Origin: Hippasteria phrygiana
Lineage: Eukaryota > Echinodermata > Asteroidea > Valvatida > Goniasteridae
Direction of reading: 5' to 3'
Assembly: GCA_037893225.1 (NCBI GenBank)
Contig: JAZGUH010000117.1
Span: forward strand, 434,001-498,000
Length of the DNA: 64,000 nucleotides
Shown: in pieces, positions 50,269-62,800 of the stretch
Position numbering within the stretch: position 1 is the first letter of the stretch
Layout of the letters: every line of letters begins with the position of its first letter
Notes under the pieces: generated by a model
Told to the model about the DNA's origin: nothing
The model's input: only the letters and a program-made list of their open reading frames with translations
Database searches by the model: none
Program-made: the position numbers and the translations under genes

Positions 50269-51562
50269 TGTAGGACCTAGACTCCTTCCAGTTCCCAAGA
50301 GTTGTGATGGGTATAGCTAGAACGGATATAGCACTTTTGATTGGTCCTCGTGTGCACAATCGCAGTGACAATTACTCATTCTGTACGAGCTTGATGACGG
50401 GTCCTCGTATGGGTTTGAATCCTAGAGAAATTTACTTCATTTAATGGTTTGGTAGGTTTTGCAGTAGTTGACAACATCACAATGCATTACGGGTATATAG
50501 TATTAAATAAAACTAATTAGCATACACATAAAGGAATTCCTCCAAGTGTAAACTAATTAGTACTACCCGTGCTATACTGGGTCCAATATTCAAAGTCAGC
50601 CTAGGAACAATAAGGAAGGGACCGGAACCAGTCTGGCGTAACATCCCCTTGTTTCTCGGGCCGGTTGATGGCACCATCTTGAACTCGTTTTTTGTTTATT
50701 GAAATAGGTTTAATAAATGCAAGAATGGGTCCAAAATGTTTATCAGTTACTCTCTATTTGAACATTACTCATGGATTTGTATGCATGTCTTAATACTCGA
50801 GGCCATGTTGTGGGCTAAATTGCAAGTAATCAATTTTCTAGCCTCATCGAGCTCTTATGTCTTAAAAATGCACAAATGAAAATCCACAGTTAAAAATGAA
50901 TGTGCTCTTGATACTTTTCTAAAGCTGATCTTTAAACCCCTTCTATTTCACATGCACTTGGCCCACACGGAGACCGTCGTACAATTGATTGAATTTCGAA
51001 TCGAATGAAAAAGATAAGATTAATGATAATAAAAGTGCCGAAAGATAATCTCAAGCTTATGATATAATAAGTTATAATAAATAATAGAAAAATCAATTAT
51101 AGACTAAGTTTTTTCAGTCATGGGTGGGTGGAGATTACTGTTGCAAAAAGACATTACAACTGAAATGCGGGTAACATGTTAATGTACCGTATGTAGGACG
51201 AAATGGGCTTAAAAAATTATTGAGAGATTTGGTTGTGTTGCGGGAGAAGGATCTACATCTAGCGTGCAGAAACAGACATACGTGGTCTGTGGACAGTGTG
51301 ATGAACTCTATTCGTTTGCACAGCACTTCTGGATCTAAAATGACACGTAGGAAGAGAATAGTTGACCCCAATTCAGGGACATTTCTGAAACCTGGCTTTG
51401 ACTTCGGCTTCGGCTTCGTCTCCGGCTAGCTCCATAGCCAAGCTGAAGCCTCGAATACTTCAATAAAATGTTCAGGTGTATGATATCGATTCATATGCAG
51501 CAAAAAAATTGCTCCAGATCTTGAAACATCTGGAGACCTAAAATTACGTGAAGCCTAAGCCA

Positions 51563-51666
51563 GGGGCCAATTTCATAGAGCTGCTTAAGCAAACAATTTG
51601 CTTAAGCGCAAAAAAACCTTGCTTAAGCAATTTTTTTTGCTTAAGCAGCTCTATGAAATTGGCCCC
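51563..51666. mobile_element. 104-bp palindromic miniature element
   Basis: Perfect 31-base inverted ends beginning GGGGCCAATTTCATAGAGCT enclose CTTAAGC motifs. It is related in its ends to 3859-4435. It would lie in the 3' UTR if a distal poly(A) site of the + gene is used. Confidence 0.7.
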
Positions 51667-53186
51667 AGGTTTTGAGAAATGGCATTGTGATCTGGAACAT
51701 GGGTTGAGCAACAGGTCTTGAAGGTATAGGTAAAGAATGCTGATTGGTACTTTGAACTCCATGTCAAATATACACAACCCTTTGTACATTTCTTAGCATT
51801 GAAATCAGTATTTGTGATAAATTAAAAAAATGCCGAACAGTTCCTGAACGAATGGCAAAACGGCTTAGCCTGTAGAACCAACCTGCATTCATATTAAAAC
51901 AAATATTACACAAATTAAATCGCGCGTCCAGCTACATACATAACTTTTGATTTGTTTTGCGGCTTATCTACATCAGTTAAGCTTGTATTTCTTTTGTACA
52001 AAATCATATATGTTTTAAGTTTGATTAGAAGCTTTAACGTTTTCAAAATGCCATCAAAAAGCTAGTATCTTAGATAATGCAGCTACCTATTTCTATATAC
52101 ATTCTGCTTATAACACCCTCATATTTTACCACTGACATCTCCTTTTCTATGTTATATCTTGGTCTTTTGTGATCTTTGTACATGGATTGCAAGAGTTCCT
52201 CCTTGTGAGAAATCTTGTAAGAAATTCCTGATGGTGTTTGTACTCAACTATGAGTACACTCCCATTGAAGTTTTAGGCATTGCATTGTCGCAAGTCTTTT
52301 GGGATTTTCCGGCATCATTTTATTGTGCTTTTCTTTTAAATAGACTTTAAATTTGCCAAATGTTCAATATTATTTTCAGCTAATTGCAGTAATGATGTTT
52401 TTATCGATTTGAGTAATAAATTGGAACCAAATGCAAAGCGTGCAACCAACGAATACATGTTTCATTAAAAAACAAACATAAAGATCAGTGATTATTGTTC
52501 ACTTAATTTCAAGCCGTATGCATTAGTCGGCTACCTTAAATAAACAATACATTGTCCTAGAATTACTTGGAAAAGAACATATTATTTATCATTTATTATA
52601 ACAAAGAATGTGGTAAGGACTTAAGTTTGCTCATGTCTCACATAGAAAGTTTTTGAAAAAGCATTTTTGTTTTTCTATTTTTGGGCCTTAAAGAAAATTG
52701 GAAAGGGAAGGAAGTTAACGCGTACCATGGAACTATATGAGTTCATGTTATTCACATGTGAGCAGAAAGTCCATCAGGTGCATTCTATTTTATGATTTAT
52801 AGACCCGTTTCATGTGACATCATCAGTGCATATTGGACCGCCTTTTGTAGGCCTTTAAAGCTCGTTGATTCTATTGCTGTGTAATGTCGAAATTTCATTC
52901 CTTTTGATAGGTTTATATTCAACCATGCGTATAATTGGTTGGGAGAATAACCTTTTCTCATGACAGTAGGCTGAGCAGAATGTAGAGTTAGATTGCTTTC
53001 TTTTTCCTATGACCATCGGGATTGGTGATCCCTCCTCCACTTAGGGAGGCTGAAATATTTCGTTCTAGATAGTCAATAGTATTGTATCCCTATGCTCTGG
53101 CTATTTTTGCTATTAAGAAAAATGCAAAAAGCACTGCTGTACACTTTGTAAAATTATTGTGTATTACTGTTGCACATTTCTGTTGT

Positions 53187-53192
53187 AATAAA
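53187..53192 (+). promoter_or_regulatory. Candidate poly(A) signal of the + strand receptor gene
   Basis: AATAAA about 2.9 kb after the stop, followed within about 25 bases by a GT/T-rich stretch. Nearer candidates are AATAAA at 50506-50511 and 51462-51467. Which is used cannot be decided from sequence alone. Confidence 0.35.
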
Positions 53193-53679
53193 GGATTACA
53201 GAATTACATGGGTTGTTAGGCTTTTGTTGTTTTTACAATTCCAGAATTTGAAATGTTTTTGTTAAAGGGCTTTGATCATTCGTGATTTCTCAAATCAGGA
53301 ATGAAGTTTAAAGGGTCCATTAATATGAATTTAGGGACTGAAATCAATCATTTCCGTCCTTTTAATATCCCAAATATTGCTACTTAAAAACTTGTTCGCA
53401 TATCTTTCCCCTATACATGTACTTTTTTCTTTTTTTCAATTCATGCTCGATTTTTCCATGGAGGAATGATACAAAAGGAGTTATTGTGACACTTCATACA
53501 CATAATCTCTGCTAGCCTTTGTGTACAGTGTTCGCTGGTAACCAACTACCTCATAAAAGTCACTGCTCCTTGAGTAACTTTTCCACAGCAGAGGCAGGCT
53601 ATGATTCTACTTCATTCCCTCTGTTCCTTGTGGGGAATCTTGTGCAGTCGAAAAACCTGGTACGATGCATCGTGAAATT

Positions 53680-54380
53680 TCATTGCCAAATCTGGTCGAA
53701 ATTGATTGTAGTGATGCTTGGGAATCGAATTTCTACATTGCAGCTCTTGAATCCTGCAATTTGTTCACGTAATATAAATTGTTCACCAATTTTAAAAATT
53801 AATAAAAATAAATTTGATTTCCTGGCACCCTGTAAATCAGATAAATGGTTTCCTTTCCTGCAAGGGGTTCCCCTTGGCATTTTGTTTTTTATATTTTGGG
53901 GGGAAAAAAATGTAATTTTTTAGATCTGGTTGAAATTGATTCTGGAGGAGCTTGGGAGTCGGATTTCAACACTGCCACTACTCAATCTGCAATTATAACA
54001 ATTTTCAAATATATGTAATATTATAATTCGACATCGTAGCTTTTGTAAATCAACGATAATTCTTCTGAGCTCATTGGCCTCATCCTTTCCTGCCATTTTT
54101 AGGGCAATTTATTTTTGACCCCAAAAATTACAAGGGGAATAACACTTGCCGTTTTTTTTATTTTGGAAAAAAATTGCCAGTTTTTAAGATCAGATCGAAA
54201 TTGATTGTACAGATGTTCAGGAGTCAAATTTTCATGTTATATACATTTTTCAAGAAAGTTTCTATTTTTCACAAATTTTAAAAAACTTACTAACAAATTT
54301 GATTTGATTTTGTAGCATCTGTAAATCAAGGATAATTCATTTTACATTAATGGGTTCCTTATCTGCAATTTTTAGGGCAA
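53680..54380. repeat. Degenerate tandem repeat, unit about 230-265 bp
   Basis: GATCTGGTCGAAATTGATT-like starts recur at about 53691, 53923, 54188 and, after an insertion, 54766. Each is followed by TTGGGAGTCGAATTT, CTGTAAATCA and TTTAGGGCAA segments. It lies between the convergent genes. Confidence 0.55.
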
Positions 54381-54429
54381 GTTATTTTGAACAACCCCCC
54401 CCCCCCCCCCCCCCCCCTCCTTTCCCAAC

Positions 54430-54740
54430 ACGCACACCCAAGTGTGTAAACGCCTGCAATCGAGGACCTCCTATTGTCCTATTGTTCATACTTTGGCAAG
54501 GGCCCTCGTTGGTTTTGTACACGATTTTCAAACGGGGACCTTTCTCAATCCGGGACCCTATTGTCCTCTATTGTTAAAGGTCCCCTATTGAATGCAAAAA
54601 CAAACACACACACACGAGTATAAACACCTTCAGTTGTTCATACTAATTTTTTGGCAAGGACCTTCATTGGTTTTGTACACAGATTTTTAAATAGTGACCT
54701 CTCTTAAACCGGGCACGCTATTTTTATTTTTTTTCAAAAT
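54430..54740. repeat. Repeat shared with 62283-62461 (opposite orientation)
   Basis: GACCTCCTATTGTCCTATTG, GGTTTTGTACACGATTTTCA and GGTCCCCTATTGAATGC occur inverted at 62.3-62.5 kb. A second, shorter unit follows at 54610-54740, and another fragment is at 63125-63240. Confidence 0.55.
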
Positions 54741-55791
54741 TGGGCAAGAAAAATGCCACTTTTAGATCTGGTCGAAATTTATTCTTGATGTGTACACTGC
54801 ATTTCCCGAATTTTGCAATTTTCCGCATTATAGCTTAACATAAATGAGGGGAATAGCCATGGACATTAAAAGCATGACCAGAATTTTTCTCATTTCTTTC
54901 TAAATGAGCACATAAGGTGAATATTACAAGATTATACCCACCTTGCATATTATATCTCAAATAAACAGAAAATTGCATTTTTATATTCCAAATTATAAAC
55001 TTGCCCAACTACAGTCAAGAAAAATGGACTGACATAGGTCTAGATTGGATAACAGTCAATTCCATTTGACAATTTTTTTCTGCTATGGGGGTATAGAAAC
55101 CATTGGCAAAAAACGGTCTCAATACAATGATGCCAAACAATCCAAAGACGAGTATATTTCAATATAGGTGAATTTAATCTTTTAACCGACCCAAAATATA
55201 TCTGGACACGACTTTAGGCTAATAATTTAAGGATTTAATAATCGTTGCGAGTCTATGCAATAGTCTATCCCATGATCACTTTTATTTTGAGGTGAAATTT
55301 TAAAACGAGACACAGGCAAGGTTTTTATATCTTTCGGCAGACTCTGGTACCTTTTTTATAAAGAAAGCTACAAATCCATTGGACACTAGTTGTCGATCAC
55401 TATGTAAGGTAATACTGACCTTTATGTTTTCTTAAAACAATGAAATTAACTACAGCTGTATTTTCTGAGAACCAAGTATTTGTTTTGCTCTAACAGTTCA
55501 TCAATGACTATATTAAAAACAAGACAACCTGGTTTCATAGAATGGAAAAAACTGAAATAACAAATTATTGTTCTCCAAAGATTTTACATACAAAACAGAC
55601 GAAAGGGTCTATTAAGTTAAAATTACTCAAGTCTGCATTAAGCTAGACTAGAAGTTAAAGATTTAACCATGGGACACTTGATAGGGGATTGTTTTTTTAT
55701 TGGGAAGCAAATTACCTTCCTTTATGCAGACATCAATTGAAAACAATCAACAATATTTTATTATTAAATAAACCTATAGTAATGCTTTAAG

Positions 55792-55960
55792 GCCGGTTTT
55801 TTCGTACTTCACAGAAATGCAAAAACAAATTATGATGTCAACACCAAATATTTGTGAATTCGTCAAAATTGAACACATTTAACTTGTGCGAATCTTCGCC
55901 ATGGATGTTTCATGACGTCAAATTCGCATTCGCATCCCTATGAAGTACGAACCGGGGTTA
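55792..55960. mobile_element. Miniature element with GGCCGGTT ends, copy 2
   Basis: It follows TTTAA and shares AACTTGTGCGAATCTTCGCC, CATGACGTCAAATTCGCATT and the ATGAAGTACGAACCGG end with 39584-39762. The right target TTAA is degraded. Confidence 0.55.
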
Positions 55961-56486
55961 TATGAAAATCAGACTCCTATGAAAATCGGACTACTTTTCT
56001 CTATTATTGGTTAAAACCTCTCACGTGACTCGCCATTCTCCTATCTTCACTTAGGCATGTGCAATACTACCAATGAGCCTGTATTCATATGTGCCCTCTG
56101 AAGTCGCATGTTAACATCTACATTGAAATGTCCCAGCGGTATGCATCAAATTTGCATCAAATTTGGCTTAGAAGTGACGTCATAGGTCAGATCACCGTTA
56201 ATTATTTGACCTTTGATGCATCTTTAATTAAATGTACTCTACATGATTGGTCATTGTTGCAATTTTCAAAAATGGGCGGATTTGGGGGTTAGTATTTTAT
56301 AGGAAATATCGTTCCACTGACCTGTTCAAAGTTTCGCGTTGTTGGATGGCGAAAAAATGTATGCAAAAAACAATGCGTGTGCATACCACCGGGACATTTT
56401 AATAGGGAACATGGTCTTCACGGTTTAGTCACCTTCGAGAGTTAATTGTACATAAATCCAAACCTATGAATGAGAATAAGTCAAGC

Positions 56487-56492
56487 TTTATT
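56487..56492 (-). promoter_or_regulatory. Candidate poly(A) signal for the convergent gene
   Basis: AATAAA on the minus strand, about 145 bases past the exon-B stop. It sits in a short repeat also present near 61000-61090, so the signal may have been supplied by a mobile sequence. Confidence 0.3.
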
Positions 56493-56635
56493 TTGGGTGT
56501 AACGTTTAGTAACCTTCAAGAGTATTCTTCGTTTGTAGGGGGGGGGGGGGGGCGATATTTACCATATGCAACTATATTTTGAGGTGTGTGCCTTTAGCTG
56601 ACCACGCCCAAAACACACAGCACGGTCGCTGATTA

Positions 56636-56853
56636 TCAGGCATCGCTGGTAGCCGCCCCGGTGTCACCAGCGCCGTGCACGGCGGGTGTGTACAACACAT
56701 TATCAAAACCAGTGGTGCTTGGCGGTGGCAAATCGGGACTGTCTGGTTTAGTGGCTCTGTGGTTCCTCCAGAAGAAATATCCCAGTCCCAAGACAATGTT
56801 TATCACCAAGATTGTACCAATGACTACAGCAACAATTTCACCTCCACTTAGAC
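56636..56853 (-). CDS. Terminal exon B: transmembrane helix with FDNVLY tail (convergent gene)
   Basis: After acceptor CGCAAAACAG it opens in phase 1. It encodes LSGGEIVAVVIGTILVINIV and LGLGYFFW, basic RNHR, then PPPSTTGFDNVLYTPAVHG and TGA at 56636-56638. The architecture and tail match the + gene's last exon over the endocytic motif and the closing DA. Phase fits the same upstream linker exon, so exons A and B are candidates for mutually exclusive use. Confidence 0.82.
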
Positions 56854-59800
56854 CTGTTTTGCGAAAAAGGATTGCTGACAGGGCGGTTGTATCTCATGTA
56901 TAATGGTGGGTTCAAACCCTACATCATACAAAACCAACCATCACCAGCCAGATTAGCAGTGACCTATTGGGGAAGGGAAGGGGAGGGGAGGTTGACACAT
57001 TATGACAATTTTTTAAGTGCCATCATTTCAAAACTGGTACTTGAACCCTCCCTAGTCCACACTCCCCCTGCTTGGCAGGTGGCAAATATTTGTTTCGATT
57101 TTAATACGGAGGAACCAAAGCTTTTCTTGTTTTTTTTTCAGAGTAAACTCTGCACCAGTTTTCTAGCTTTTGAACATATACATGTATATAACAACCTAAT
57201 GTGGCTATTTTCAGTGGAAACTGAAATTTGATTACCTGCAATACATGCCCCAATTCAGCCTCAAATACATGCAAAAGCAGACATGCAGAAAAAAACTTAG
57301 AGTAAAAACTTAGAGAACTGTTGCAAAACGACAATTAAAAACATGTTCTATTTTTTTTTTTTTTTTTTTTTTTTGTAGCACACAGAGATTTGCTATGATA
57401 CATTAATACAAAGAAATTATTTAGTTTGCACGCAGTAAATCAGCATATGGCGGAAAAATCATGCAAAAGAGAACTACTCGGTATCACAAACACTAATTAG
57501 GCCACAACTATCGTTGAATATTTGGGAATGAGCAATAAAATAGGAATAACATTGACCGTAAAAACCCCCTTATAGGAGCTACAATTATGAGTGCATTTCC
57601 TAGCTAATTTGCTGTTTATACTAGCCCGAGTTGGGAAACTACAATAATATGGTCTTGTGAAGGAAAGAGAGGCATTGCAATTTACATTGGTTTTAGAATA
57701 CTGCAAATTTGTGACCAAAATATCGACGAAACATTTGAACTCAATGTAACATTCACATTGCTACGGAGTAAAGACAGACGAAAGAGTCAGCGGCTAGAAT
57801 AGTCAGTGTTGGGTACCAAAGACATTCATAAAAAGAAAGTATGTAAAAGTTGCAAGAGATGCACGATATTCTCTGGTCGTCTCGTGGAGATAGTCGTTTC
57901 AGTATTCTTCTTCTTTTTTTTCAATTATCGGGGATGTATCTCTGACCTCCAAGTCCAGAGTTCCCCTAGACTTTTTGTACTTGGAGACAATGAGCGCAAG
58001 TATGATTACTAGGGTTGAGGTTCCTAGTATGACACCAACAAGGACTCCAGCCAATGCACCGGGGGAAAGTTTACCATCTGGACAGAAATGAAGAAAACGT
58101 TGGGCAAGTCGCTTTAAAACATGTTCATTTTGAACTGTCGTTTTGTTTTTTCCACTAATTTTCTATTGGGATTATCTTGGGAAGCTATTTGTGGTTGTGC
58201 ATGCATGTCTTATGGGGCCAAATTGGGTGCTCCCATATCGGATGCAATATATTTCAGATAAAATTGTTGCTGAAGAGAAGCCGTATTTATTCTTAAACAA
58301 AAAGGCAAAAGTGACAACAAATAATTACAGTTTTTAGATGAACATGCTTTTTTGGCAATTAACAAGCAGTGTGTAATTTTCGAGAATAATGTACAAAATA
58401 TAATTCAGGAAAACAGTCCAAAAAAAAAAATCTGCACTATTTTTAGCTATAGCGTCCCAAACAGTAAGCCTAATCATTCAAAAGCCATATTAAAACCGTG
58501 CATATGATGTATCTAAATTGAACGAATACCTTCAATATAGATACTGCAAGTGCAATGTTTTGATTGAATACCACAGTTTTGGCAGTGTATTTTGGGAAAT
58601 CACTTTAGGCCTACCTGATGTTGGAATCTCTGTTGGCTCAGGCGACGCTGAAAAAAATCAAACCAACATTGTAAATAAATCAAAGTGATCATTTATATAT
58701 ATACAAAAATAGATTTTGTGTTGAGGCATCTGTGCCTCTGAATTGTATGGACCAAACAGGGCTTTTGAATCTTAAATAATAGGTTTTCTATTTACTTTTG
58801 AAAATGTTCATTCTATTCTAAGAATATTTATAAGCACTGTTTCCTAAAGTTTCTTTAGGCTCTCAGTACACAAACAGGAACTCATAATTTCGCTCACTTG
58901 TGGCTTTTTGTTTAACACAAATTACTCGGAGAATTTACCGCAAGGAAAACCAAACATTTGGGCAGTTTCTATTGCCAAAAAAAAACAACCAGCCATGATA
59001 TTGAAGCATGTGACATCGGTGGGGAACACAAATTCAAAGTGATTGCTGGAACGGTCTTTAACATCCTACAATGCCAAAAAGAAAGGCTGTAATTGAATGG
59101 AAATTGGATATGCATGCAGTTGAATTTATAATCAATACTTGAATCACTGTTGTAATTGTCTGTATATGTCTACATATCCCTGCGGTGATGTCACAGCGCC
59201 CTCATTCGCTAAACTGTATTTTGTCATTGACTATTGAACATAAACCAAGAAGCTGATTTTTTGTTTTTTTCTCAATCGCTTTAACACGGCAACTGCAATA
59301 AAGTGACGATAATCAGAAGTGAAATCGCACCATTCAAAACTTTGCGTGCCTGGTGCGAAACTTAAAGTATTCTTTTGTTGTATTCGCACAAATGTTGGTA
59401 CACTAGCAAATTGTTGCATCTCATTAAACGTTAGCAATGTACATTTCACGCGGTTTCCATCTGAATACATTTTTCTCCCAAATAAGGGCATATTGTGTTC
59501 AAATTTAAAGAAAGCAACAGTCTACTGGAATCATTCGCATAGCACACGCACTAATGCAAAGGACTTAAGAAATAAATCATTCATCAAAAGTAACATGGGG
59601 TAGGATATAAAGGACTGCGACGTCGACGAGCAGATGTGGCCTGACAGAAATGATTTTGCCTTGATCATGCATAAAACAATATAGAAACTGTTACTTTCCA
59701 TTTCCGGACGCATTTGCCTAAAAAATTAAAGTTTTTGTTGGCATATTGTTTTTTTTTGGGGGGGGGGAACGAGGTTGAATGCATATATTGAAATAAAATA

Positions 59801-62800
59801 AAGAGAATACATAATTTTGAAATGTGTATGTTGTCATAATTTCTTCTGTTTCACTATGTTTGTCAATAGACGTCAGTGATATGTTGACAGTCTGTGCCAT
59901 CTGATGGTGGTATGAGCTTTTGTAAAAAGTTTCTTGATATTCGAATACAATATTTCATTCTGGCATCAGTATTTGTAGTTTATTAGTTAAAGCATACAAA
60001 GTGTTTTAGGAATCGGGTTATTTGTTTTTATGAACATGTATGAGGTTGCGGTAACCATGTTAAAGCGATTGAGAAAAACTGTAATTTAATGCTTATTAGT
60101 CGGATCCATAATTAGCAATGGTATCCCTATATTGCCCTGGCTTTTTGTTATCTTTGATAAGAATAACGTTACATTTCTTGGACACAAATATTTTGTTCCC
60201 TAAAAATATTACGTCTTCCCTCAAAATATTATATCGTTCCCTCCAAATATATACATCGAACCTCAGAACGTATTTTGATCTCTCAAAATGTTCCGTTCCA
60301 GTGGCGTACTGGTATCTAGAGGGGCGAACAAAACTTTTCTAAACAACATCCGAATGGGGTTAACGCTATGAGATTTTGGACTTTACTTCTCTTAAAAAAC
60401 CCTCTAGAGCCACAAATTAGAAAAAAAATGAATTCGAACGTAATGAAATTTCGGACTTGATTTCCCTTAAAAAAAAAAATCCTCCAAAGCTGGAAATTAT
60501 TTTTAAAAGAAATTAGTAACGTCGAGGTTTCGAACCCACAATCTCCTACCTCACAGTCTAACACCGTATCCACTGAGCCATCGGAATGCTCAGCAAACAA
60601 CACGAATTCATTGCATTATATACCCAGCCATTTAAACATATGCGTACATATATTCAAAGTATTATAGAGGGCGCTCAACAATGCATCCATTTGGATGTCG
60701 TTTAGGAAAAAATCATTCGCATCCGGGGGCGGGGATAGGGCAACTTGTTTGTGGCAGCATATGTTGGAAAACACCAACTCTTCACAACTGGTAATTGGAG
60801 GAGACCACAGTATATATACCCAGTATAAATGTACTCAGCCAAATGTGTGATTCATTTGAGCTACAAACACACCGTAATTCCATCGAAGGGATAGTTATGT
60901 GAATCTTTATATTCTACTTTTAAAAAAGCTTCCCAACCATATCAATTTCAGTTTTATAGCCCAAATCGCAAAATCCAAAGCAATGTGTCCCTTTAAATAG
61001 GGAACATATGGTCTTTACAGTTTAGCCACCTTCGAGAGTTGTACATAAATCCCAACCTATGAATGAGAATAAGTCAAGCTTTATTTCAAGAATGACACAT
61101 GTAAGTTTGCAACTGTATGCAATGATATGCGATTCTTGAGTCAAATGTTCAGTGTCTGTTGCTCATACAAATTTTGTGCGTAACCCGGAGGTCGCAGGTT
61201 CGAATCCCACTCCTGCCAGTTTCTTTGTTCACTTTGAAAATAGATTAATTACCGTTAACTAAAATTTATCAAACACACCCAAACCATCTGCTATTATAAA
61301 ACAGGCTTACTTTGTGATCTCTTGCATACAAATCCAAGCGTGTCGGAGCAGTTTATGAATCTCCATGTACCGTCCTTACTCGGCATGAGTCCCACACAAT
61401 GATCTTCCTCATCATGAACGGTGCCATCGGTGTGCCAGTTGACAAAGTCCACCAATTTGGAGGGGTTTTCCATTTCTGAATTGTAGGAACTGTCCCATCG
61501 CAGGTATCCTGTTGAACCATGGAGGAAGGACTAACCAAATAAGCATTATACCCTCAAAGTATGCAATTCATTTTCACAGCACACCCTACACAGAGAAGTT
61601 CAGTTGGTGATGATCATCATACAACAACAGGATACCGAATGCCAAAAACAGTAAATGTTCTGCTTCATTGCACACGTACTATAGACAAACATGTTGTGTA
61701 GCCTGGCTGGGACTGCACAAAGGACCAAATCAACACAAATGCCATTCACCATTTTTTCCTGTGTTCGGTCAATCGTGGACCCTTTGTCTATGCCCTAAAA
61801 AAAAACCAGAGTTGTATTCGAGTCCTGCAAGTCCATCACAAGCCCTGCAGTCCTAATCCTAATCACAAGCTATTCAAATGAGCTATGACAAAGGCATTCC
61901 TTTGTCATTGTTCATCCAGTTACTTGACAGTGACCCGCTTTATGAAAGGACTTCTGACTGGGCTTGTGAAAGGACTTGTGAAAGGACTTTGCAGGGACTG
62001 GAATACAACTCTGGCCCTAACCCTTTTGTCCCTAGTCCACGATTGCCAGTATTTACATACTCAAGGTAACACAACTCTAAATTCACTACCTTATGGAGAC
62101 AGAGAAGCAATAGAGGACAATAGGATGAAAAGGTCTCCACAAGGAAATTCTAAAGAGGAGGCCTTTGTCTCTCCACAATTAAATTTGTGCAAAAAGTTTA
62201 TGGGGAATGTTTAAGTACAGGAACAAAAGAAAGAACAAAGCCATGTCTCCACAGGGATATACATTTTAGAATTTACAAACGTATGGGTTTGTTTTTGCAT
62301 TCAATAGGGGATCTTTAACAATAAAGAACAATAGGGTCCCCGGTTGAGAAAGGTCCCCGGTTGAAAACCGTGTACAAAACCAATGAGGGCCCTTGCCAAA
62401 AAGTTAAGTATGAACAATAGGAGGACAATAGGAGGTCCACGATTGAAGGTGTTTACACACTTGCTCTAACCTTGCATACTCTATGTGGACCTGTGAACAA
62501 AAAGAGGTCGACACGATCAAGAAGCAGGAGATTAAACCTTGTGTGGACTTGCACACGTACACATAAGGTTCCCCCTCTCTGAAAAACCAGTTTAGGAGGC
62601 ATTTTGGGGTTAGGTTTATCTGTCGCAAGATGAAGGGGAATACTTAAGGGTATCACAATAAAATTTCAGGATAAAAGAGCATTCACGGTGCGAGTAAAAT
62701 CAGCTTTTATCTCCATTTTTCTTACATGAAAACAAAGGAATGTCCACACTAAAGTTGACATTTATTAAGAGAAAATAATTAGGGAAACCACCGGGGATGA

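Larger units (their letters stand above)
50269..56635. other. Interval between the two convergent receptor genes
   Basis: It holds the 3' UTR of the + gene (candidate poly(A) signals 50506, 51462, 53187), the 104-bp palindrome at 51563, the tandem repeats at 53680-54380, the repeat at 54430-54740, the TTAA-type element at 55792 and the possible poly(A) signal of the - gene at 56487. Between about 54780 and 55790 nothing is recognised. I see no further coding exon on either strand. Confidence 0.55.
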
